DNA of 64,000 nucleotides from Anderseniella sp. (lineage in GTDB: Bacteria; Pseudomonadota; Alphaproteobacteria; Rhizobiales; Aestuariivirgaceae): positions 310,001 through 374,000 of the forward strand of contig JANQOK010000008.1 of the NCBI GenBank assembly GCA_028289645.1. Direction: 5' to 3'. The notes below the pieces were generated by a model that made no database searches, was not told the DNA's origin, and was given only the letters and a program-made list of their open reading frames with translations. A program made the position numbers and the translations under genes. Position 1 is the first letter of the stretch. The number at the start of each line of letters is the position of its first letter. Shown piece by piece: positions 1 to 7,503 of this stretch.

Positions 1-1258
1 CCGCAGCTACACCAACGAAAAGGTGCGTGAAAACTATTCCAAAAGGTTTTCCATCCGCTATCCCAACGAGGAACGCCCGGCGGCGCGTCCGCACCAGACG
101 ACGCCACTATATGACACCATGATGAGCCAGGGTGCCGTGATGGGCGACAATTGGGGGCTGGAAGTGCCGTTATGGTTCGCGCCCGACGGCGTAGAGCCGA
201 TCGATATCTTTTCGTTCCGGCGCTCCAATGACTTTGCCCATGTGAAAGCTGAAGTACTGGGCACCAGGGAACGCGTCGGCGTCACCGAGATTGCCAACTT
301 CGCCAAATACGAGATCACCGGCCCGGGCGCCGAAAGCTACCTGTCGCGACTGATGACCAACAAGATGCCGCGCACCGGACGCATTTGCCTGACCCCGATG
401 CTGAACCGGCAGGGCAAGCTGATCGGTGACTTCACTATCGCCAAGGCGGCCGATGACCGGTTCATGATGTGGGGCTCGGCCCCGGCACAGGTCTACCACA
501 TGCGCTGGTTTGAACAGCACTTGCCTGACGACGGCTCGGTGCGGGTTGAGCGCATCGATCTTGGCCTCGTTGGATTGTCCATTGCGGGCCCCAAATCGCG
601 CGACGTGCTGGCGGCCCTGACCGATGAGGACGTGTCCAACGCAGGCTTCCGGTTCATGGACTATCGCGAGATCGACGTGGCCAGTGTTCCGGCCAGGGTC
701 AACCGCATCAGTTACACCGGCGACCTGGGTTATGAAATCTGGGTCCGCCCGGAATACGAGCGCCGGCTCTACACGGCCATCATGCGCGCAGGTGAGGTCC
801 ACGGCATTGTCAATTTCGGCATGCGCGCGCTGCTGACCATGCGGCTGGAGAAGAACTTTCCGACCTGGTACCGCGAGCTGCGGCCGATCTACGGGCCTTA
901 TGAAGCCGGCATGGACCGCTTCGTTGACCTGACCAAGAACGATTTCATCGGCCGTGGCCAGGCGCAGGCCGAGAGTGACGGGGCCGGCAAGCTTGCCCGC
1001 GTCACCTTTGTCGTCGATGCAGACGACGCCGATGTCATCGGCGATGAACCCGTCTCGCACAATGGCGAGGTGGTCGGCTGGGTCACATCCGGCGGTTACG
1101 GCCATTTCGTCGATGCGTCGCTGGCGCAAGGCTACATCCCGAAGCATCTGGTTTCGGAAACATCCGGGTTCGAGATCGAAATCATCGGCGACATGCGCCC
1201 TGCCCGGCTCCAGCATGAACCGCTATTCGATCCAGCCGGCAAACGGATGAGGAGCTGA
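1..1258 (+). CDS. FAD-dependent dimethylglycine/sarcosine dehydrogenase-like protein, C-terminal GcvT (aminomethyltransferase) part; 5' end lies outside the window
   Basis: The frame is open from the window edge (RSYTNEKVRENYSKRFSIRYPNEERPAARP...), typical of the oxidoreductase-GcvT linker. It continues with GcvT-like motifs (GPGAESYLSRLMTNKMP, SYTGDLGYEIWV, GMRALLTMRLEKNFPTWYRE). Confidence 0.85.
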   Translation, partial: RSYTNEKVRENYSKRFSIRYPNEERPAARPHQTTPLYDTMMSQGAVMGDNWGLEVPLWFAPDGVEPIDIFSFRRSNDFAHVKAEVLGTRERVGVTEIANFAKYEITGPGAESYLSRLMTNKMPRTGRICLTPMLNRQGKLIGDFTIAKAADDRFMMWGSAPAQVYHMRWFEQHLPDDGSVRVERIDLGLVGLSIAGPKSRDVLAALTDEDVSNAGFRFMDYREIDVASVPARVNRISYTGDLGYEIWVRPEYERRLYTAIMRAGEVHGIVNFGMRALLTMRLEKNFPTWYRELRPIYGPYEAGMDRFVDLTKNDFIGRGQAQAESDGAGKLARVTFVVDADDADVIGDEPVSHNGEVVGWVTSGGYGHFVDASLAQGYIPKHLVSETSGFEIEIIGDMRPARLQHEPLFDPAGKRMRS

Positions 1259-1263
1259 CATGA

Positions 1264-1306
1264 GCACGATCCGAAAAGTGGGAACCGGTTTTCGGTCAAG
1301 TTGTGC
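1264..1306. repeat. Imperfect palindrome of the dispersed Rhizobiales-type 'GATCCGAAAAGTGGGAACCGGTTTTCGG' class
   Basis: gcacgatccgaaaagtgggaaccggttttcggtcaagttgtgc: outer gcac/gtgc arms and ccgaaaa/ttttcgg inner arms, in the gap between two CDSs. Confidence 0.75.
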
Positions 1307-1321
1307 GAACAGGAAATGTCC

Positions 1322-2428
1322 ATGAAAATAGCCAAGCTGGAAACCTTCGCCAACGAATATGTCGGGTTTGTCCGGGCCACCGCCGATACAGGCGATGTCG
1401 GCTGGGGTCAGGTATCCACCTACCACTCGGACATCACCGCGCAGGTTTTTCATCGCCAGGTGGCGCCATACGCGCTTGGAGAACCGGCTTACGATTTTGA
1501 CGACCTGCTCGATCGCATCACCGAGCGTGAACACAAATTTCCCGGCTCCTACCTGCGCCGCGCCATGGCCGGACTGGACACAGCGCTGTGGGATCTTCGC
1601 GGTCGGGCAGAAGGAAAACCGGTCGCCGAGTTGCTTGGCGGAACGCCGGGACCATTGCGGGCCTATGCCTCTTCGATGAAGCGGGACATCACGCCTGAAG
1701 ACGAAGCCGCCCGTTTCCTGAGACTGCGCGATGAGTTCGGATTTGACGCTTTCAAGTTTCGCGTCGGTGCCGAGTGCGGCCGGGATGTGGATGAATGGCC
1801 CGGACGCACCGAGGCCATTGTGCCTGTTGTCTGCAAGGCATTGGGAGATGGCGCCGCCAAGCTGGTGGACGGCAATTCCGGGTTTTCGCCGCAGCGTGCC
1901 ATCGAGGTAGGCAAGTTGCTGGAGGCTGAAGGTGTGTCACATTTTGAAGAGCCATGCCCCTATTGGGAACCCGAACAGACCAAACAGGTGACCGATGCGC
2001 TGGGGATTGATGTCACCGGCGGCGAACAGGACTGCGACCTGTCATGGTGGCGGCACACAATCGGCATGCGGGCCGTCGATGTGGTGCAGCCGGACGTGAT
2101 GTACATGGGCGGCATGGTGCGCACCCTGCGCGTGGCGCAGATGGCTGCCGAGGCGAACCTGCCATGCACGCCGCATTGTGCCAACCTGTCGCTGGTGACG
2201 CTGTGCACAATGCACCTGCTACGCGCCATTCCCAATGCGGGAAAGTACCTGGAGTTCTCCATCGAGGGTGAGGACTACTATCCGTGGCAGGACGGCCTGT
2301 TCGTCGAAGATCCCTACACCATCACCAACGGCAAGGCGATGGTAACCGACGCGCCGGGATGGGGCGTTGAAGTCAACCCGGCCTGGCTCGACAGGGCCAC
2401 ATATCAGGTAAGCGAGTTTTCAGCATGA
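1322..2428 (+). CDS. Mandelate racemase/muconate lactonizing enzyme (enolase superfamily) protein
   Basis: MKIAKLETF... with [28 protein letters not shown] and TPHCANLSL motifs. ATG at 1322 preferred over the track start (1301), which lies inside the palindrome. Confidence 0.85.
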   Translation: MKIAKLETFANEYVGFVRATADTGDVGWGQVSTYHSDITAQVFHRQVAPYALGEPAYDFDDLLDRITEREHKFPGSYLRRAMAGLDTALWDLRGRAEGKPVAELLGGTPGPLRAYASSMKRDITPEDEAARFLRLRDEFGFDAFKFRVGAECGRDVDEWPGRTEAIVPVVCKALGDGAAKLVDGNSGFSPQRAIEVGKLLEAEGVSHFEEPCPYWEPEQTKQVTDALGIDVTGGEQDCDLSWWRHTIGMRAVDVVQPDVMYMGGMVRTLRVAQMAAEANLPCTPHCANLSLVTLCTMHLLRAIPNAGKYLEFSIEGEDYYPWQDGLFVEDPYTITNGKAMVTDAPGWGVEVNPAWLDRATYQVSEFSA

Positions 2429-2446
2429 GATCAGGAGGAGGCAGCC

Positions 2447-3700
2447 ATGCTTGATGCTGTGTTCAGTGACGATCGCAAAAAGTCCTATTTCAACCCGGAA
2501 GGCAAGGACAAGCCGATGCGCTCTCCGGTGCCGCACTCGGTGCTGGTCAAGGCGCGCGACTACCGGCGGCAGCGCATGCTGGATCAGGTGATCAAACATG
2601 ATTGCGCGGCCATCCTGATGTACGACCCGCTCAACATTCGCTACACGTTCGACCTGTCCAACATGCAGCTGTGGGGCACACACAATCCGTTTCACTACGC
2701 CATGCTGTTTGCCGACAGCCACTCGATCAATTTCGAATACCATAGTTCGGAACATCTGGCTGATGGCCTTGCGACCGTGCGCGACATCCGGCCGGCAAAG
2801 AGCTGGTTCTACTTTTCCGCTGGCAACCGCCTGAACGAAAGGGTCAATGCCTGGGCTGACGAGATTGTCGAAGAACTGAAAGCCCACGGCGGCGGCAATA
2901 TGCGGCTGGCAGTCGACAAGCTGGAACCGATGGGCACATTCGCCCTTGCCGAACGTGGCGTGACCATCGTCGAAGGCCAGGAACTGACCGAGCTGGCCCG
3001 CGAGATCAAGTCGGCTGAAGAACTGGAGCTGATGAAGTGGACGATCCGCGTCTGTGAAGCCGGCATGGCGCGCATATGGGAGCACTCAGTGCCGGGCAAG
3101 ACCGAACAGGAAATCTGGGCCGAGCTTCATTATGAGAACATCCGATCCGGCGGCGAGTGGATCGAGACCCGCCTGCTCACCATCGGCGAGCGGACCAATC
3201 CGTGGTTTTCCGAGGCGTCGGATTTCGTCGCCAGTGAAGGCGACATTATCGCCTTTGATACGGACCTGATCGGACCGTACGGCTACTGCGCCGACATTTC
3301 ACGCACCTGGACCATCGGACACACAAAGTTCGACGCCAAACAGCATGAACTGTACTCGGCCGCCCTGGAGCAGATCGAGCACAACTGCTCGATCCTCAAG
3401 GCCGGCATGACTTCGCGGGAGTTCAATGAGAAGTCATGGCAGATTCCGGAGAAATATCAGCCGTGCCGGTATTCCGTGGCCCTGCACGGTGTCGGCCTGT
3501 GCGACGAGTACCCGTCGCTGCCGCTGCATCCGGACTTTGACCGGGCCTATGACTTCACCTTCGAGGAAAACAGCGTGGTCTGCGTTGAAAGCCTGATCGG
3601 CGAGAAAGGCGGCAAGGAGTGCGTCAAGCTGGAGACGCAGGTCGTGGTCACGCCGGATGGCGTCAAGGCGCTGGACACCTTTCCCTGGGAAGACGTCTGA
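2447..3700 (+). CDS. dddP: M24-family DMSP lyase DddP-like protein
   Basis: DPLNIRYTFDLSNMQLWGTHNPF, HGGGNMRLAVDK, GGEWIETRLLTIGERTNPWF, FDTDLIGPYGYCADISRTW, LHGVGLCDEYP and CVESLIGEKGGKECVKLETQ resemble remembered DddP sequences. AGGAGG Shine-Dalgarno upstream. Confidence 0.75.
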   Translation: MLDAVFSDDRKKSYFNPEGKDKPMRSPVPHSVLVKARDYRRQRMLDQVIKHDCAAILMYDPLNIRYTFDLSNMQLWGTHNPFHYAMLFADSHSINFEYHSSEHLADGLATVRDIRPAKSWFYFSAGNRLNERVNAWADEIVEELKAHGGGNMRLAVDKLEPMGTFALAERGVTIVEGQELTELAREIKSAEELELMKWTIRVCEAGMARIWEHSVPGKTEQEIWAELHYENIRSGGEWIETRLLTIGERTNPWFSEASDFVASEGDIIAFDTDLIGPYGYCADISRTWTIGHTKFDAKQHELYSAALEQIEHNCSILKAGMTSREFNEKSWQIPEKYQPCRYSVALHGVGLCDEYPSLPLHPDFDRAYDFTFEENSVVCVESLIGEKGGKECVKLETQVVVTPDGVKALDTFPWEDV

Positions 3701-3805
3701 TACCGAAGGACGTAGCTATTAGGTGCTTCAAAACAGACACTTGGTAAGACTTGCTTAAGGATTTGAAAACCTTGCATTAACCCGACTCGCAGCATCACCA
3801 GTTGC

Positions 3806-4093
3806 ATGAGTGATGTGATTGATTTTCGACGTAAGTCGCGTGAGCGTGAGTTGTCCCGACGCAAGTTGAGCGAACCACCCGCAGCCATTGTTCTGTTGAC
3901 CGAGGCCGGCAAGATTGCCGCCTGGGCCAACGGTCTGGATGAACGACTTGAAAACGTCTGGTTCGGCGAGGACCACGAGGTTCAGTGGCAACCGTTCTCC
4001 GTGGCGCAGCAGATGGCCGAGCAATTGCGCCGCCACCCGGCGGCACAGGCCATGGCCCGGGCGGGGTTCCGGATTGAAGCTGTGAGGATCTGA
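3806..4093 (+). CDS. Small hypothetical protein (95 aa)
   Basis: Intergenic ORF with ATG start and no overlapping stronger ORF; no family recognised. Confidence 0.55.
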   Translation: MSDVIDFRRKSRERELSRRKLSEPPAAIVLLTEAGKIAAWANGLDERLENVWFGEDHEVQWQPFSVAQQMAEQLRRHPAAQAMARAGFRIEAVRI

Positions 4094-4132
4094 GAGAGAT
4101 AGGTCTGTTTCGCTCACGCAAGCAGTCATTTT

Positions 4133-4309
4133 TGGTGGTCGAACAGCTTATCCGCCTTCGGCGGGCCGTTCTTCATACTGATCGAACAGCTTTCTTTGCT
4201 GCGCTCAGGCCGTTCTTCATACTGGTCGAACAGCTTTCTTCGCTTCGCTCTGGCCGTTCTTCATACTGGTCGAACAGCTTTCTTCGCTGCGCTCAGGCCG
4301 TTCTCCGAT
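4133..4309. repeat. 44-bp tandem repeats, about 4 copies (first divergent)
   Basis: Unit actggtcgaacagctttcttcgctgcgctcaggccgttcttcat at 4177-4220, 4221-4264 and 4265-4309, with a variant copy ending at 4176. Confidence 0.9.
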
Positions 4310-4332
4310 ATTGAACAGACCTATTCATAAGT

Positions 4333-4417
4333 GTCACTCCAGCGAAGGCTGGAATCCATCCTTCTGCGAGTACCCGACTTTCAGGTAGTATTGGATCCCA
4401 GCCTTCGCTGGGATGAC
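4333..4417. repeat. Inverted pair of 26-nt 'TGGATCCCAGCCTTCGCTGGGATGAC'-type repeats
   Basis: 4333-4358 (gtcactccagcgaaggctggaatcca) against 4392-4417 (tggatcccagccttcgctgggatgac); 23/26 positions complementary, and each arm contains its own hairpin. Confidence 0.85.
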
Positions 4418-4430
4418 AGTTGTGATGAAT

Positions 4431-4525
4431 CCCTCCGAGGCACGCGAGTGCCGAGGCAAGCGCGACAGCGCGCCGCACGAAGTGCGCCCCAGCGGAGCGC
4501 AGCCGAAGGCTGCTTGCGTGAGCGG
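4431..4525 (+). repeat. Structured REP-like module, copy A
   Basis: ccctccga-GGCACgcgaGTGCC-gaggcaa-GCGCgacaGCGC-gccgcacgaagtgcgccccagcggagc-GCAGCCgaaGGCTGC-ttgcgtgagcgg; shares conserved linkers with copy B (5254-5351). Confidence 0.85.
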
Positions 4526-4589
4526 AAAAAACAAACCCCAATTCAAGCACGGAGAACAGCCCGCCGAAGGCGGATAAGCTGTTCGACCA

Positions 4590-4622
4590 AACAAAACACC
4601 GCCGGAAGTATCCGGCGGTGTC
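4590..4622 (-). terminator. Rho-independent terminator for the 4650-4937 gene
   Basis: On the minus strand: gacaccgccggatacttccggcggtgttttgttt, a strong GC stem followed by a T-rich tail. Confidence 0.8.
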
Positions 4623-4649
4623 TTCATTTCAACCTGAGGCTGGCGTCAA

Positions 4650-4937
4650 TCAGAAGCCGCGGCGGTACATGCAGCGCTCCCAGCGCCAGGTGTGCCAGCC
4701 GAAGCGGCGGGCGCAGCGCCGTGCTGCACGGCGGTAGTGGCGGCCGCCACGATAACCGTGGCCATAATCGCCGTAATAACCACCATGGGCGTGGGCAGAT
4801 GCGATACCCAGGGCCGCGGCGCCGAGGCCGAAGCCGAGGAAGATCTTTTCCTTCTTGGACAGGGCCTGTGCAGGTGAAGCCGATGCGGCAGCAATGGTCA
4901 GTGCGGCAATAGCGGCAATGGCGGTTTTCTTGAACAT
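4650..4937 (-). CDS. Small secreted/anchored Gly/Tyr/Arg/His-rich protein (95 aa)
   Basis: Signal peptide MFKKTAIAAIAALTIAAASASPAQA, then a glycine-alanine stretch and an HGGYYGDYGHGYRGGRHYRRAARR tail; followed by a terminator. Confidence 0.75.
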   Translation of the reverse strand: MFKKTAIAAIAALTIAAASASPAQALSKKEKIFLGFGLGAAALGIASAHAHGGYYGDYGHGYRGGRHYRRAARRCARRFGWHTWRWERCMYRRGF

Positions 4938-5147
4938 CTCTCGTCTCCTAAAGTCTGGTTCTTCAGTTCTGTTTTGTATCGCGCCCCGGTGCCGGAGCGG
5001 CCGGTCTTCAAATCAACTGTCCCCAATCTAGTAGGACAGCCCTGAACCAAACCTGAGCCAGGCGTTCATATGAGGTTCATGTGGGCAGAGAGGTCTTGGA
5101 AGAGTTATTCAGAGAGGTTTGGTTGTGAGGCACGGAGTGTTTTATTC

Positions 5148-5220
5148 CGCTCACGCAAGCAGCCTGGCGGCTGCGCTCCGCTGGGGCGGGCCTGACCGGC
5201 CCGAGGCCCGTCGGGCCTAG
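5148..5220 (-). repeat. Structured REP-like module, copy C (reverse orientation, divergent 5' half)
   Basis: The reverse complement reads ...GCCCCAGCGGAGC-GCAGCCgccaGGCTGC-TTGCGTGAGCGG, the same 3' half as copies A and B. Confidence 0.8.
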
Positions 5221-5253
5221 TTCCAGAGTTCAGCACAACTGACTTATAGTATT

Positions 5254-5351
5254 CCCTCCGAAGCACAGAACGTGCTGAGGCAAGGCCGACCGGCCGCCGC
5301 ACGAAGTGCGCCCCAGCGGAGCGGTTGGCGCAAGCCAACTCGCGTGAGCGG
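5254..5351 (+). repeat. Structured REP-like module, copy B
   Basis: ccctccga-AGCACagaacGTGCT-gaggcaa-GGCCgaccGGCC-gccgcacgaagtgcgccccagcggagc-gGTTGGCgcaaGCCAACt-cgcgtgagcgg. Confidence 0.85.
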
Positions 5352-5362
5352 TATGAAGCCTC

Positions 5363-5989
5363 CTAGACCAGCAAGGCGCGCTGGTTTACGTCCTTTGTCC
5401 ATATATAGGCACACAGCAGCGGTTGCTGGCCGACATTGGTGGCGTGGGGCACGTAGGGTTCGTGCCAGATGGTCTCGCCCGGTTCGCGCGGTGAGAATTC
5501 CTCGTCACGCACCCGCCAGTCGCTGGCACCCGATAGGATCCAGTATAATTCCGGCGCCGGATGAGCGTGGTTGGGATAGCTCAATCCCGGCCCGAGCAGG
5601 AACAGGCCGAGCAGAAGATCGTCGCCGGCATAAGCGCCGTTCGGTCCAATGATCTCGGCATAGGCGTAATTGTCCATGTAATGGGGCTGGCCCATGGCCT
5701 CATTCGAGTAGTTCGGATTCTGCGCCCAGTGCAGGTCTTCTTCGGCCGCAGCAAGTGCTGCCGCCACATCCGGCGCCACCAGCAGCGTCGATGCAACCAC
5801 GTCGGGCAAGAAACGACACGCGGGCAAGCGGCGGGGCGACGGCGCCGTCAGTGCGGCCGCCGAGATGTCCTGGCCGGCGAGGCGAGACAAGGCCTCCTCC
5901 ACCCCATCCTCGCCGGCATTGTTGGCCTTCAGAGTCGAACTGATTGCGCGGATCAGCCATTGGGCCGTGTCGTGAACATGCGATGTCAT
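5363..5989 (-). CDS. dddQ: Cupin dimethylsulfoniopropionate lyase, DddQ/DddL-like
   Basis: GLFLLGPGLSYPNHAHPAPELYWILSG...ETIWHEPYVPHATN: H-x3-E-x-Y followed by a distal His, as in the DddQ metal site; 208 aa fits the family size. Confidence 0.75.
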   Translation of the reverse strand: MTSHVHDTAQWLIRAISSTLKANNAGEDGVEEALSRLAGQDISAAALTAPSPRRLPACRFLPDVVASTLLVAPDVAAALAAAEEDLHWAQNPNYSNEAMGQPHYMDNYAYAEIIGPNGAYAGDDLLLGLFLLGPGLSYPNHAHPAPELYWILSGASDWRVRDEEFSPREPGETIWHEPYVPHATNVGQQPLLCAYIWTKDVNQRALLV

Positions 5990-6180
5990 GGTCTGCTTTC
6001 CCCCAGGGTCAGAAGCTGATGCTTCTACACTTTCGATAACTTGTACAGGCCCTCATGCGACAGCAAAAACCATCAACAGGCTTAACGCCACCGGGTGTGC
6101 CAACAGCCACTTTTCAGATCGCGGAAACAGGTCCATGCTGACACCCAGCTCTGTTCAGCCAACCGGGACCAGGTGACCTC

Positions 6181-7503
6181 ATGGACGCGATCGACTTCAT
6201 ACACGGCCTGCGCGCGACACACATTCCGGAAACTGCCCGCCGCCATGCGACACGGGCCCTGATTGATACGCTGGGTGTGGCGGCTGCGGCGACCCGAACG
6301 GACAACTCGCGCATCGTGCGCGATTTTGCCAGCACCGCTTTCGGCGCACACGGCAAAGCGGCGCAGCTGATGTTCGACGGCCGTGCCGTCTCCCTGCCGG
6401 GTGCAGGATTTGCCAACTCGGGATCGATCGATTCACTGGACGGTCATGACGGACAAAAGAGCACCAAGGGCCATATGGGGGTCGTGGTCATCCCTGCCCT
6501 GTTTGCTTTTGCGAAAGCTGAGACACCCGTGTCCGGCGTTGAATTCATGACCCGACTGGTCATGGGATATGAGATTGCCACCCGGGCCGGGCTGGCTCTG
6601 CACGCCAGTGTGGCAGATTATCATACGTCCGGGTCATGGAACGCGCTGGCAGCGGCGGCTATTGGCGCACGCGCGCTCAGGCTCGATGATAGTTGGACCC
6701 GGCATGCGCTAGGCATTGCCGAGTACAATGGCCCGCGCTCGCAGATGATGCGCTGCATCGATCATCCGACCATGGTCAAGGACGGGGCCACCTGGGGCGG
6801 CTTCACCGGCATTGCCGCGGCCCAGCTTGCCCACATGAGCCACACCGGCGCACCGGCCATCACCATGGAAGACCCGAACCTGCAATCCTGGTGGAACGAC
6901 CTGGGCGGGCGCTGGTATGTCAGCGACCAGTACGTCAAGCTCTACCCGGTCTGCCGCTGGGCGCAGCCGGCCATCGCGGCGGCCTTGTCATTAAGTGATC
7001 AGTTCGATGTAGCTGATGTTGCCAGCATCCACATTGAGACGTTTCACCAGGCAAAGCGCCTGCCGCTCGCAGAACCGGCCAACACGGAACAGGCGCAGTA
7101 CTCGATCAAGTTTCCGGTGGCTGCCGCCCTGGTACGCGGTCGCATCGGGGTTGAGGAGGTGACCGGACCGGCGCTGACTGACCCGGACATTTTGCGGCTG
7201 GCCAACATGATCGACGTCACTGAGGACGACGAAGCCAACGCGGCCTTCCCGGCGGACCGCCTGGCCCGCGTGCGCATAGCGCTGGCTGACGGACGAACCC
7301 TTGAAAGCGCGATGATGAAGGCGGCCGGCGATCCGGAACATCCGATCAGCGATGCCGAGCTTCACGCCAAATTCACCAGCCTCGCCGCACCGGTGCTGGG
7401 CGAACGGCGGGCCGCACGGCTGTTGGAGACGTGCGAGGAGTTGTGGAAAGCAGAGACAATTACAGACCTTGTTGGGCTAGTGATGCAGCCAGTTGACAAC
7501 TAA
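6181..7503 (+). CDS. MmgE/PrpD family protein (2-methylcitrate dehydratase-like)
   Basis: RALIDTLGVAAAAT, FANSGSIDSLDGHDG and KLYPVCRWAQPAIAAAL are typical of MmgE/PrpD. Confidence 0.85.
   Translation: MDAIDFIHGLRATHIPETARRHATRALIDTLGVAAAATRTDNSRIVRDFASTAFGAHGKAAQLMFDGRAVSLPGAGFANSGSIDSLDGHDGQKSTKGHMGVVVIPALFAFAKAETPVSGVEFMTRLVMGYEIATRAGLALHASVADYHTSGSWNALAAAAIGARALRLDDSWTRHALGIAEYNGPRSQMMRCIDHPTMVKDGATWGGFTGIAAAQLAHMSHTGAPAITMEDPNLQSWWNDLGGRWYVSDQYVKLYPVCRWAQPAIAAALSLSDQFDVADVASIHIETFHQAKRLPLAEPANTEQAQYSIKFPVAAALVRGRIGVEEVTGPALTDPDILRLANMIDVTEDDEANAAFPADRLARVRIALADGRTLESAMMKAAGDPEHPISDAELHAKFTSLAAPVLGERRAARLLETCEELWKAETITDLVGLVMQPVDN

Larger units (their letters stand above)
4111..4592. repeat. 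Composite inverted-repeat (REP/BIME-like) region A
   Basis: Left arms cgctcacgcaagcag (4111-4125) and tttggtggtcgaacagcttatccgccttcggcgggc (4131-4166) recur reverse-complemented at 4510-4524 and about 4554-4591. Confidence 0.85.

Noticed and set aside
170-1216. 348-aa minus-strand ORF
   Set aside because: Shadow of the DMGDH/GcvT coding frame; no recognisable domain; GC-rich antisense ORF artefact.
4133-4309. Possible CRISPR array
   Set aside because: Repeats are directly abutting 44-bp tandem units without unique spacers, and there are no cas genes.
4331-4912. 193-aa plus-strand ORF (and 4293..4627 minus ORFs) spanning the repeats
   Set aside because: Runs through REP-like modules and antisense to the small secreted protein; composition Arg/Ser-rich as expected from translating palindromic GC repeats.
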